Shown: piece after piece, positions 27,001 to 37,262 of the stretch
How the letters are laid out: every line of letters starts with the position of its first letter
Position numbering within the stretch: the stretch's first letter is position 1
Source: Archaeoglobus sp. JdFR-24
Lineage (GTDB): Archaea; Halobacteriota; Archaeoglobi; Archaeoglobales; Archaeoglobaceae
Length of the DNA: 64,000 nt
Direction of reading: 5' to 3'
NCBI GenBank assembly: GCA_002011215.1
Contig: MTML01000100.1
Location: 1 to 64,000 of the forward strand
Position numbers and translations under genes: made by a program
The notes under the pieces: generated by a model
The model's database searches: none
Seen by the model: the letters and a program-made list of their open reading frames with translations, nothing else
Told to the model about the DNA's origin: nothing

Positions 27001-30000
27001 ATCCTCTCTATGTATTCGGTAGAAGAGAGAAGCTCCTAAAAATGGAGATTGAAAGTTGGCAAATACTCTCCTTTCGTGACTCCACCCTCTCCAGGTAGAA
27101 GAGAGAAGCTCCTAAAAATGGAGATTGAAAGCGTTATGCCTCATTGTATTATTGCTTTTGTTGTATTTGTAGAAGAGAGAAGCTCCTAAAAATGGAGATT
27201 GAAAGTAAATCATGTGACTTGGAACAATTATCACGTGTAGGATGGTAGAAGAGAGAAGCTCCTAAAAATGGAGATTGAAAGACTGTCATAAATACGCTGC
27301 CCGCTGGAGTGATGTATTCGTAGAAGAGAGAAGCTCCTAAAAATGGAGATTGAAAGATCGTTGAGTAAGTGTATGGTATTGTTCTCACTTTTGTAGAAGA
27401 GAGAAGCTCCTAAAAATGGAGATTGAAAGTCTTCAAAATCAACATAACCATTTTTAGTTTCACCTTGTAGAAGAGAGAAGCTCCTAAAAATGGAGATTGA
27501 AAGACTATAATAGTATCTGCTTTAACTAATTTAAACTTTTCGTAGAAGAGAGAAGCTCCTAAAAATGGAGATTGAAAGCAATACATTACTATATGATAGG
27601 TAGCTTTTATTACACTGGTAGAAGAGAGAAGCTCCTAAAAATGGAGATTGAAAGTTGTGTTATAGCTATACCCTGTATTCCGTGTCTTCTTGTAGAAGAG
27701 AGAAGCTCCTAAAAATGGAGATTGAAAGGGGATAACAAAAACCCCGTCTGTGTTGGGTTTGAGCTTGTAGAAGAGAGAAGCTCCTAAAAATGGAGATTGA
27801 AAGGATTTTATAACTACCATAACGTTTAAGGTCAAACAACCGTAGAAGAGAGAAGCTCCTAAAAATGGAGATTGAAAGTAAGTAGTATAAGCTTTTCCTG
27901 CTTCCCGCTGAAATGTCGTAGAAGAGAGAAGCTCCTAAAAATGGAGATTGAAAGATAGTTAAATCTCTTTCAAAAGTGTTAACATTTGGGCTACGTAGAA
28001 GAGAGAAGCTCCTAAAAATGGAGATTGAAAGTTTCCACCACCTGACCGCTTCCACTCAGGTTTTACTCCCGTAGAAGAGAGAAGCTCCTAAAAATGGAGA
28101 TTGAAAGTTTGTCACATAACCCATTATCTCACCCTCATTAACACTGTAGAAGAGAGAAGCTCCTAAAAATGGAGATTGAAAGTTTAACAAAGCTTCTGCC
28201 CAATCTTCCACATTCCACAGTAGAAGAGAGAAGCTCCTAAAAATGGAGATTGAAAGGTTGGCAGACTTGATAACAGAAACACATAACGCAAATGAGTAGA
28301 AGAGAGAAGCTCCTAAAAATGGAGATTGAAAGATGGAATCTACAAGCTCGAGCGGTTTAATCCTGAAAAGGTAGAAGAGAGAAGCTCCTAAAAATGGAGA
28401 TTGAAAGTAGCCTGCTCTGGCTGACCCTGCAAGTCCACCGCTGAGTAGAAGAGAGAAGCTCCTAAAAATGGAGATTGAAAGGTTTATGTTTCTGCCGATT
28501 TCAAATAGTATTTTCCTGAGTAGAAGAGAGAAGCTCCTAAAAATGGAGATTGAAAGGAAAAATTTCCACTTGAGAGGGCATTACCCTAACCTGGTAGAAG
28601 AGAGAAGCTCCTAAAAATGGAGATTGAAAGCGTGTCTATACCACTGCGAACAATATGTGTTAAAACTGTGTAGAAGAGAGAAGCTCCTAAAAATGGAGAT
28701 TGAAAGACTTTTTCGTTAAAATATTCTTCCAACAACTTTTTAGGTAGAAGAGAGAAGCTCCTAAAAATGGAGATTGAAAGTTGATTGTCAAACTCTTTTG
28801 CACATATAAGTATAAGTAGAAGAGAGAAGCTCCTAAAAATGGAGATTGAAAGTTTTGTATTTGTCTAAGACTTTTTTGTGTAATATGTTTGTAGAAGAGA
28901 GAAGCTCCTAAAAATGGAGATTGAAAGTATAGTCACATAAATGGCAAATCCACATAAATTCCTGTAGAAGAGAGAAGCTCCTAAAAATGGAGATTGAAAG
29001 AATTTTATAATTTTCGTAATAACATATACTCATTCAGGTAGAAGAGAGAAGCTCCTAAAAATGGAGATTGAAAGATCCCATCATTTGAACAGATTGTATC
29101 AAACAGCTATGTGTAGAAGAGAGAAGCTCCTAAAAATGGAGATTGAAAGTGGTCTTCCTTGAGGAATCTTACAACTTCCTTGATCCGTAGAAGAGAGAAG
29201 CTCCTAAAAATGGAGATTGAAAGATCAGCATGTTAAACAGTTCTATCCACTTCTTCTCATGTAGAAGAGAGAAGCTCCTAAAAATGGAGATTGAAAGTCC
29301 TCCAATTCAGCTTTCCATTCTTCTATTCCACAGTAGAAGAGAGAAGCTCCTAAAAATGGAGATTGAAAGCCTTGAGATCTTTCTCGATGTGGTCGGGTAG
29401 TTTTATGTAGAAGAGAGAAGCTCCTAAAAATGGAGATTGAAAGGTGTTGGAGCGCTTCAATCTCCTCTGATATTTCTTTTGTAGAAGAGAGAAGCTCCTA
29501 AAAATGGAGATTGAAAGATACAAATAAAAGCAAAAAAAAAGAGTATTTTCTGTAGAAGAGAGAAGCTCCTAAAAATGGAGATTGAAAGTAGGGGTATACC
29601 TTCTGGACGGATTATTTCACATTCAGTAGAAGAGAGAAGCTCCTAAAAATGGAGATTGAAAGTTCATATATATCCTTACCATTCCTATCTTTCATCCCTG
29701 TGTAGAAGAGAGAAGCTCCTAAAAATGGAGATTGAAAGGTATTCGAACCAGAAACTGACTCTCCTATTTGCAAATATGTAGAAGAGAGAAGCTCCTAAAA
29801 ATGGAGATTGAAAGCAAAAACTAAAAGAGATCAATGAACAATTGAAAAAAGTAGAAGAGAGAAGCTCCTAAAAATGGAGATTGAAAGGCTTTTCTCTGCT
29901 TCCTGCTATATAGAGCATCCTTTTGTAGAAGAGAGAAGCTCCTAAAAATGGAGATTGAAAGTATAAGAAGTTTAAACGATACATTGAATCTGGTGTAAGT

Positions 30001-31678
30001 AGAAGAGAGAAGCTCCTAAAAATGGAGATTGAAAGCTGAATTCATCAGGAGAATATACTGTCGATTCAACAATGTAGAAGAGAGAAGCTCCTAAAAATGG
30101 AGATTGAAAGCTAAAAATTTTTAAGAGATTAAGCTCCCGTCTCGCCCATGTAGAAGAGAGAAGCTCCTAAAAATGGAGATTGAAAGGAATTTAACAGTAT
30201 TTACTTGACAAATGCAGCAGAATCAGGTAGAAGAGAGAAGCTCCTAAAAATGGAGATTGAAAGGATGTAAAAAAGGCCTTACCTCTCCTGCTAATCCTAA
30301 TGTAGAAGAGAGAAGCTCCTAAAAATGGAGATTGAAAGATTCTTCAGGAACTCGGACTGGATAGTCGAGATATAGTAGAAGAGAGAAGCTCCTAAAAATG
30401 GAGATTGAAAGTAAATATTTATCAAGTCCAAATTTGGATAATATGCCTCGTAGAAGAGAGAAGCTCCTAAAAATGGAGATTGAAAGTATCTTTTTCTTCT
30501 TTTCCCTAATAGCGGTTGCTCTTTGTAGAAGAGAGAAGCTCCTAAAAATGGAGATTGAAAGTCCAAGTTGCAGCACCAACAGGTGCTACATCAGGTAGGT
30601 AGAAGAGAGAAGCTCCTAAAAATGGAGATTGAAAGTTACTACTCACTAAAGAAACTACAGCGGGCAAACGTAGAAGAGAGAAGCTCCTAAAAATGGAGAT
30701 TGAAAGCTGTTTCATTAATTCAAGCTCCTTAAGAGCCTTCTCCGTAGAAGAGAGAAGCTCCTAAAAATGGAGATTGAAAGAGCCCACTGATTTACAATGT
30801 TTGATAGACCAATTGTAGGTAGAAGAGAGAAGCTCCTAAAAATGGAGATTGAAAGGTTTTGTTCATGTTTTAGCGATTTGTAAAATTCCAAGAGTAGAAG
30901 AGAGAAGCTCCTAAAAATGGAGATTGAAAGGCGATTCCGTTTTTGATTGGCTCTAAAATGTCTCCTATAGGTAGAAGAGAGAAGCTCCTAAAAATGGAGA
31001 TTGAAAGAAAGGTATAGAGGAAAACTGGTTTTAGGTAGAGTCGTGAGTAGAAGAGAGAAGCTCCTAAAAATGGAGATTGAAAGAAAATAGGTATTAATGA
31101 ACCTACCTTATATAAACTTGGTAGAAGAGAGAAGCTCCTAAAAATGGAGATTGAAAGGTAAACTGGTGATTTTATTTCTCATAAATCACTCTCAGGTAGA
31201 AGAGAGAAGCTCCTAAAAATGGAGATTGAAAGTGTTGTGTTGAGATCTGTGTTCATCAAGCTTGCGAGCGTAGAAGAGAGAAGCTCCTAAAAATGGAGAT
31301 TGAAAGATACTATACCGTGCCTGACGATGAGAAGTGGACACTAGTAGAAGAGAGAAGCTCCTAAAAATGGAGATTGAAAGTAGATTGATCTCTCGAGTTC
31401 GTCTGGATCATAGCCCGGTAGAAGAGAGAAGCTCCTAAAAATGGAGATTGAAAGAAGCAACCTCCTTTGTAATACTGGTACTTCCCACTCCCGTAGAAGA
31501 GAGAAGCTCCTAAAAATGGAGATTGAAAGAAAGAAGAAGAGGGTCTCTGTAGATGATGATAATCTCCGTAGAAGAGAGAAGCTCCTAAAAATGGAGATTG
31601 AAAGTTGACGGATTGGTCTTCTTAAGCTGGAATCCCTGATAGGTAGAAGAGAGAAGCTCCTAAAAATGGAGATTGAAG
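24027..31678 (+). CRISPR. CRISPR array: 103 repeats of 37 bases, 102 spacers
   Basis: I counted 103 repeat starts from 24027 to 31643. The 37-base repeat begins GTAGAAGAGAGAAGCTCC and ends ATGGAGATTGAAAG. All copies I read look identical except the last (31643-31678), which lost one A near its end. Spacers are 34 to 44 bases, mostly 36 to 39. The 3' end ATTGAAAG is the usual archaeal 8-base crRNA tag, so the plus strand is the crRNA strand. CTCC and GGAG within the repeat can pair weakly around an AT loop, the probable Cas6 site. The degenerate copy marks the oldest, leader-distal end. Confidence 0.98.
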
Positions 31679-31732
31679 TAACTTGCAACTATGCTATGAC
31701 CTTTTCGATTTTATTTTTGTAGGAAAACTTTA

Positions 31733-32760
31733 ATGGAGGTGATAATATCGAAATAAAAATAGATATCATTGGAGGGAGTATATCAGGACTTGAGGCAGCT
31801 AGGTTGTTATCTAAAAATAATGAGGTAGTAGTATATGAGAAACATGAAGTAGTGGGTGAACCATTACAGTGTGCTGAAGGATGGTGGGCCCATACACTCA
31901 AACCACCAGAAGATTTTGTTGTGAGAGAAATTGAGAGGGCATTGATTAGATATATAGATGGAGAATTCAGATTAAAAGATAAAGCAGTGATAGATGTCCG
32001 AAATCTAATATTTACAATTGATCGCAGATCTTTTGAAAGAGATCTGGCAAAACAGGCTGAAGAGAATGGAGCAATCGTATTTACTGGTAAGAAAGTAAAA
32101 ATTTCTGATTTAGACTCGGATATAATTATTGATGCATCAGGCTACCCTCCCCAGTATGATAAAGAATTTGGAACTAAAAAGAAAGGAGCAATAGCTATAG
32201 AAGCAATCTGTAAGTGCGATATTGAAGACATGATTATAGATTTACAACCTGGATTTGATGGTTACTACTGGATATTCCCAAAAGAAGAAGGCATTGCCAA
32301 TATAGGAGTCGGATACTTTAAAAGAAAGTTACCAAATATGAAAGAAATGCTGAATAAATATATCAACACAGTTGGTGCTGAGCCAATAAAATGGACTGGT
32401 GGTATTATAGGATGTACTTTGAATATCCCTTTAGTTAGAGGAAATGTTGTTCTCGTTGGAGATGCAGCCGGATTATGTGATAGATTGTTTGCAGAGGGTA
32501 TGTCGAAAGCTATGATTTCGTCTAGAGTTCTCGCTAAGAATATACTTAGTTTGCAGAATTATGAGCACGATCTTATGAAGGTTTTAGGGAGACATTTGTG
32601 GATAACAGGTGTCCTAAGTAAAATCAGAGATAGTACACCATACTACATGTTTGTTAAGTTGATAAAGATAGTATCATTTATGCACAAGTTTATTAAAATT
32701 AAAGGATTAAACTCCACTACTGAGCTATTCCCACCTGTTAACCTTTTGCATGATAGTTAG
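31733..32760 (+). pseudogene. Geranylgeranyl-reductase-family flavoprotein with a disrupted or non-standard start
   Basis: The family motifs are intact: FAD-binding GGSISGLEAARLL, PLQCAEGWW, GYYWIFPKEEGIANIGVGYF and LVGDAAGLCDRLFAEGM. Such enzymes reduce prenyl chains of archaeal lipids or related isoprenoids. The problem is the start. The frame holding the FAD motif (open from 31723) has no ATG, GTG or TTG before TTG 31804, which would cut off the GGSISG motif. A well-placed ATG with no separate need for other signals occurs at 31733 in another frame, which stops at 31754; adding one A in the A-rich run 31751-31760 would join it to the main frame. Alternatively translation begins at ATA 31753, 10 bases after GGAGGTGA. 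The protein after that point looks fully functional, so a sequencing slip is as likely as decay. Confidence 0.7.
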
Positions 32761-33107
32761 CTAAGCATTGCTACAGCATCTACAATTATATGGGCTACGT
32801 AGCCTGATAGAGTGCTTTTATATAGTCAACTATTTGGGCTAGCATTCCAAACAAGAAAGCACAAAACACGAGTATAATATCGAGGTGACATAATATACGT
32901 GTGGAATATTGCAAACAGTGTTGGATGATAGTAAAGCTCCACCTACCCAGCTAAACTTTTCTCCAACACTCACCAACCACATCTCTAAAAGTTACTTCCT
33001 TGACCATCGGAACAAGAGAAATACTGATTACAAAGCTAGGTTTTAAAATAACACACGTAATTTTGAAATAACACCTATAAAATCCGGAAAGAACAAAATC
33101 GAACTTA
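32761..33107. other. Intergenic region
   Basis: No gene is seen in these 347 bases between two convergent genes. It holds the second copy of the 18-base word found before cas6 (33062-33079). Confidence 0.4.
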
Positions 33108-33810
33108 TTAACGTTGCATCATTTTAAGAACCTCTCTAAGCTTTAAGTGCAAATCTACCAGTCCCACTGCGAATACAAGGTAACCTGTTATGACAAAACC
33201 AGAATGGAGGCTAAACGTTTCATGATATATCAATACTAAACCCATTAATATCGTAAAAATCCGGAAGGAGAAAGTAATATTGTAGAGGCTTATGGGAAAA
33301 GCAAGGATATCCACCATTCTCGCGTATTCTACTCATGCTAATTATAACATAGAATAAAATAGCTGTGAATATCGCACCTGGAATAATATAATTAACCAAG
33401 TTGATGTTCAGTTCCTCAAACAATACCCAGAGAACAGCAAAGTAAAAAGCATAATCCACAAGCTCCTTCTTGAATTTAGGCCTGAAATCAGCTTTCCAGA
33501 GTACAATGATCATACTGAGGTTTATATATAGTATAACGATCCATAAAATACCTATTGATACTTTTAGCAGAAATTCTGTTTGCTGAGTATAGAAATAAAT
33601 ATGGAGCAATCCAGAAACAGATGGGAGCAATATTGCAAAATTTAAAAGGGTAAGATCTCTCAAAACATTCCTGATCCGTTCACTTACCAATTGTTCAATC
33701 CTCTCTCTGTCGGAGATGATAATGCATAGACTTAAGTAACCAATGGCAACAAGAATAATTCCTGCTAATGCGAACAACGTGTGCTCTATGGTTGGTGGTA
33801 TAATTTCCAT
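33108..33810 (-). pseudogene. Integral membrane protein, apparently frameshifted
   Basis: The first part, from ATG 33810, has about four hydrophobic helices (for example FALAGIILVAIGYLSLCIII and LLKVSIGILWIVILYINLSM) and runs into IRENGGYPCF near 33310, after which it becomes non-hydrophobic and stops at 33220. A second frame from ATG 33317 to 33108 continues with two more hydrophobic helices (ITFSFRIFTILMGLVLIY, GFVITGYLVFAVGLVDLHL). The two overlap by 98 bases and together read like one membrane protein of about 230 residues with a frameshift near 33310-33325. Function unknown. A TATA-like box (CATATATAATAA) lies upstream of 33810. Two separate overlapping genes are the alternative. Confidence 0.55.
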
Positions 33811-34195
33811 ATTTTTAGTTCATTAACCAAACATACTTAAGTTTTGTTATTATATATGATCATCAATTTTATGAGGGTTTTATTGAGGCTGCTTTTCGAT
33901 TAGTTTAATTTTGCATGTCTATTTATATACATACGTTAAAACTTCCATGATTTTACAGCTTCCATAATATATGAATATCAATAAATATCCATGAATATTC
34001 AACTATAGGAACACAGAATCATAGAAACACAGAACCTCTGAGAAGGCAATGAATAAAGAAAGCAATGAATAAAAACAGAATACGCTTAGGTTCATGTCCA
34101 GCTGGAAAAAGAGAGTTACATACAGCTATAACGAAGAAACAAAGCAGTAAACATATTTTTATCTACATAAAACACCCTGTCGCAAGAAAAATGAT
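33811..34195. other. Intergenic region before tRNA-Val
   Basis: No gene is visible. There are short direct duplications, such as AACACAGAA at 34009-34032 and AGCAATGAATAAA-like words at 34046-34070. The region is AT-rich. Confidence 0.35.
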
Positions 34196-34267
34196 GGGCT
34201 CGCCCGGATTCGAACCGGGGACCTTCGCCGTGTGAGGGCGACGTCATAACCACTAGACTACGAGCCC
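34196..34267 (-). tRNA. tRNA-Val (anticodon CAC)
   Basis: Read on the minus strand, the 72-base sequence folds as a full cloverleaf. The acceptor stem is GGGCTCG with CGAGCCC, the D arm follows TA, the anticodon stem TCGCC/GGCGA encloses loop CTCACAC with anticodon CAC for GTG codons, and the T arm is CCCGG-TTCGAAT-CCGGG. The CCA end is not encoded. No intron is seen. Confidence 0.95.
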
Positions 34268-34478
34268 TGTCTTTTATTAGAACTATAACAACTATTGCCA
34301 GCCTATTTGTTTTTTAGTCTATTCTACAAGTCCACCAACGAATTTAGAGATGCTTCCTACATTCTTTTTGAGCTACCCATAGTTGGTTTTCCCAGCATTA
34401 TATATAAAGCCAGTCTATTTCGCTTCTTTTTGACTTTTATTTATTTCTCCTTGGCTTTTGTTTTATAACCACACTAGA

Positions 34479-34546
34479 CGGTTTGTAGACACCGGTTTGT
34501 AGACACCGGTTTGTAGACACCGGTTTGTAGACACCGGTTTGTAGAC
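34479..34546. repeat. 14-base tandem repeat, about five units
   Basis: The unit CGGTTTGTAGACAC starts at 34479, 34493, 34507, 34521 and 34535; the last copy ends after GTAGAC. The copies are identical and adjacent with no spacers, so this is a minisatellite and not a CRISPR. Confidence 0.95.
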
Positions 34547-35102
34547 GCAATCGCAATATCACCCTAAGAATATTTGAAGGTTTTGGTATTTAAAAAGACA
34601 ATAACAAATTTTAGTTTTAGTGGTTTGATAACCATCTTATTTCCTAATCTTCCTCTCCGATTTACGCATAACTAACACCCCAATCACCATAGCTATAATA
34701 GAGATCATAAAATTCCAATAATGATGCTTTTATCAAGCTTTGTAAACAACATCTACCTTTTCCGATTCTTCAAACATACTTGTTTAAACAAAAAGATATT
34801 AACTAAAATTTTCTTGGATTATAAACTATTGTATTCTTCTCCTGTCAACTAATAAGTTCCCAAACCAATAATTTTGGAGAAAATGGTAAATTATTCGGTT
34901 TGATTATTCAATTAGCTCAACATTGTCGATAGATACATTATACTTGCAATTCCGAAATTACATTTATTTCAGGAAGGTTAGCAACTTTAACTTTGATTTC
35001 CATTAGACATGAAACTCCTTTCTTTCTGGTCACATATCTACACTCTCCCATACCCCCATGTGAGAATAAGTTACCCCCAAATTTTGTTTATATCCCACTT
35101 TA

Positions 35103-35134
35103 CTATATATCTGCGCCTCTATATATCTGCGCCT
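35103..35134. repeat. 16-base direct duplication
   Basis: CTATATATCTGCGCCT occurs twice in direct succession (35103-35118 and 35119-35134). It resembles replication slippage. Confidence 0.9.
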
Positions 35135-35332
35135 CCCTCCCATTCCCAATTCATCCAGCCACCAGACTTTCACTGAGCGCTGAATAACATTACCACATAC
35201 ACAACTTCTTAATGGTTGCTATCCAACCTATCCAACCTATCCTTTCTGTTTAACCTCCTATTAACTTTCTCCTTCTATTAACTTTCTCTTTCGATACATT
35301 TAAAAAGAAAGGTATCAGTATTTAATTAAACC

Positions 35333-35515
35333 ATGACAATTGATCTTCTGTCTGAAAAATACAAGCTTAAAATAAAGAGAGTTTACCCAGAAGATTGTCA
35401 ACTCTGTATTTCCGGCTATACGGGGAAAAAATGCAAGTATCTCTTAAAAATCAGAAGGGAGTTTTACTGCATCAGAGAGGCAGTTAAGGCTGTTGATTCA
35501 AGATTGAAATACTAA
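35333..35515 (+). CDS. Small Cys-containing protein of unknown function
   Basis: A 60-residue basic protein with four Cys (Cys22, Cys25, Cys34, Cys46), spaced C-x2-C-x8-C-x11-C, which could bind zinc or an iron-sulfur cluster. A TATA-like box (CATTTAAAAAG, about 35297-35307) lies 26-35 bases before the ATG, suggesting a leaderless transcript. Ends just before purB on the same strand. No family is recognised. Confidence 0.6.
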   Translation: MTIDLLSEKYKLKIKRVYPEDCQLCISGYTGKKCKYLLKIRREFYCIREAVKAVDSRLKY

Positions 35516-35584
35516 ACATAACCGGTTCAAACAGAGTGCCAGCATTGCTAAATGTTTTTATATACTTCCTCCAATTTCTCCATT

Positions 35585-36940
35585 ATGAACAATATTATCA
35601 TTCACCCAATCGACTATCGTTACGGCACTCCTGACATGAAAAGAATCTGGAGTGAAGAGAGTAAAATAAAAAGAATGATATGGGTTGAGATCGCTCTTCT
35701 GAAATCATTATCAAAAAAAGGCTACTTTGAAATTGATTTGAAGGAAGTGAAAAAAAGAAGTCTGAAGATTAAACCAGAAGATGTAAAAAAAATCGAGAAT
35801 GAGATCAAACACGACATTATGGCTCTCGTAAAAGCCATCTCAAGTGAGGTTGGAGATGCATCGAGATGGATTCACTTTGGCGCTACCTCCAACGACATTA
35901 TAGATACTGCTACAGCAACACAGCTCAGAGATAGCATAAAAATTCTCGAAGTCAAAATAAAGAAATTGTTGAGAATACTGGCTGATAAAGCCATGGAATA
36001 CAGAGATGTTGTGTGTCTTGGCAGAACTCATGGTCAGGCTGCGCTTCCAACAACCTACGGGTTCAGGTTTGCTCTATGGGCATCAGAAGTGGCTCGCCAC
36101 TTTATTCGCATTCAGGAGATGAAGGAAAGACTTGTCGTGGGCCAGTTAAGTGGTGCTGTGGGGACGCAGGCGGCCTTTGGAGATGATGGTATCGACATTG
36201 AAGAGGAGGTTATGCGACTGCTGAACCTCAAACCAGCCATAATATCAAGCCAGATCATACCGAGAGATACCTACTGCGAGTATGTTGAGTTTCTTGCCAA
36301 TCTTTCCACCACTCTTGAAAAAATTGCAACAAACTTCAGATTGCTTCAAAGAACCGAGGTAAGCGAACTGAGAGAGAAATTTGAGAAAAAGCAGGTTGGA
36401 AGCTCAACCATGCCTCATAAAAGGAATCCGATAGACAGTGAAAATGTGTGTGGGCTGGCAAGAATTGTCAGAGGTTTTGTTGAGCCGCAACATCAGAGTT
36501 CAATTCTGTGGGAAGAGAGAGATCTGACAAATTCCTCAGCTGAAAGAATAATTCTGGTTGAATCAACAGTTCTTGTAGATCACATCCTCACAAAAATGAT
36601 CGATATAATCTCCAAAATATCGTTAGATGTAGAGGCGATTAAAAGAAACCTTGATGCTCAGCGTGGTTTGAACCTAAGTGAGGCTGTAATGATCGAAATA
36701 ACCAGAAGAGGAGTAGGAAGGCAGGAAGCACATGAATTGCTGAGAAATGCATCGCTAAGGGCTTATGAGAGGGGCACAACTCTACTTGAAGAGCTTAAAA
36801 GGGATAGTAAAATTCTCGAATTTATATCGGCTGAGGAGCTTGAGTACATCATAGATGCAGAAAACTATCTTGGCACCGCACACAAAAAAATAGAAAGAGT
36901 TGTTCTCTGGATTGATGATATTCTGAGGGCAAAGAACTGA
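35585..36940 (+). CDS. purB: Adenylosuccinate lyase
   Basis: A 451-residue member of the fumarase/aspartase superfamily. It catalyses two purine steps: release of fumarate from SAICAR and from adenylosuccinate. The signature GSSTMPHKRNPIDSE is intact, as are CLGRTHGQAALPTT with the catalytic His and WIHFGATSNDIIDTA. ATG 35585 is chosen over an earlier in-frame start because a TATA-like box (TTTTTATATAC, about 35554-35564) lies in the extension and fits a leaderless start here. Confidence 0.96.
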   Translation: MNNIIIHPIDYRYGTPDMKRIWSEESKIKRMIWVEIALLKSLSKKGYFEIDLKEVKKRSLKIKPEDVKKIENEIKHDIMALVKAISSEVGDASRWIHFGATSNDIIDTATATQLRDSIKILEVKIKKLLRILADKAMEYRDVVCLGRTHGQAALPTTYGFRFALWASEVARHFIRIQEMKERLVVGQLSGAVGTQAAFGDDGIDIEEEVMRLLNLKPAIISSQIIPRDTYCEYVEFLANLSTTLEKIATNFRLLQRTEVSELREKFEKKQVGSSTMPHKRNPIDSENVCGLARIVRGFVEPQHQSSILWEERDLTNSSAERIILVESTVLVDHILTKMIDIISKISLDVEAIKRNLDAQRGLNLSEAVMIEITRRGVGRQEAHELLRNASLRAYERGTTLLEELKRDSKILEFISAEELEYIIDAENYLGTAHKKIERVVLWIDDILRAKN

Positions 36941-37060
36941 GTGAACAGCCCGATTCAAAAGATGATCTCGGCTGAATACAAAAGATGAAAATTCACATGG
37001 TGATGGTTATAAAAAAGTTTAAGTACAATAAGTTATTATAATGATCATAGGTGAGAGCGA

Positions 37061-37252
37061 ATGGTAAAAATCGTACATGCTCAAACAGTACTGCCAGAAA
37101 GCATACTAGAGGAGTTAAAGAAGAAGACAGGGGAAAGTGCAACAAAGGATGCTATCGCAAAGGCCGTAGATCATTATCTCATGTGTCCATATACCCATGA
37201 AGAGCCTTTGGAGAGAAAACTTGAAGAAGTTCTTAAAAAGAAAATGAGATAA
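37061..37252 (+). CDS. Small conserved archaeal protein (possibly DUF5371)
   Basis: A 63-residue protein beginning VKIVHAQTVLPESILEELKKKTGE with a later STKDAIAKAVDHYL-like segment (here ATKDAIAKAVDHYLMC). It looks like small proteins widespread in methanogens and Archaeoglobales, which I recall as DUF5371; this name is uncertain. Helix content with a ribbon-helix-helix-like length hints at DNA binding but no motif proves it. A GGTGAG ribosome site precedes the ATG. Confidence 0.7.
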   Translation: MVKIVHAQTVLPESILEELKKKTGESATKDAIAKAVDHYLMCPYTHEEPLERKLEEVLKKKMR

Positions 37253-37262
37253 TAGTCAAAAT

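Larger units (their letters stand above)
34268..35332. other. Long non-coding region with short tandem repeats
   Basis: More than 1 kb without a convincing gene between the tRNA and a small protein gene. It contains a five-unit 14-base tandem repeat (34479-34546), a duplicated 16-base unit (35103-35134) and a duplicated CTATTAACTTTCTC word near 35268-35290. The open frame at 34993-35187 is pyrimidine-rich low-complexity sequence and not convincing as a gene. Confidence 0.5.

Noticed and set aside
24086..31688. Many minus-strand frames with repeated FQSPFLGASLFY segments inside the array
   Set aside because: They are translations of the CRISPR repeat with random spacer codons between and have no ribosome sites.
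34479..34546. Tandem repeat considered as a second CRISPR
   Set aside because: Units are directly adjacent with no unique spacers and are only 14 bases long.
34993..35187. 64-codon plus-strand frame in the gap before the small Cys protein
   Set aside because: Pyrimidine-rich low-complexity sequence that includes the 16-base duplication; no ribosome site.
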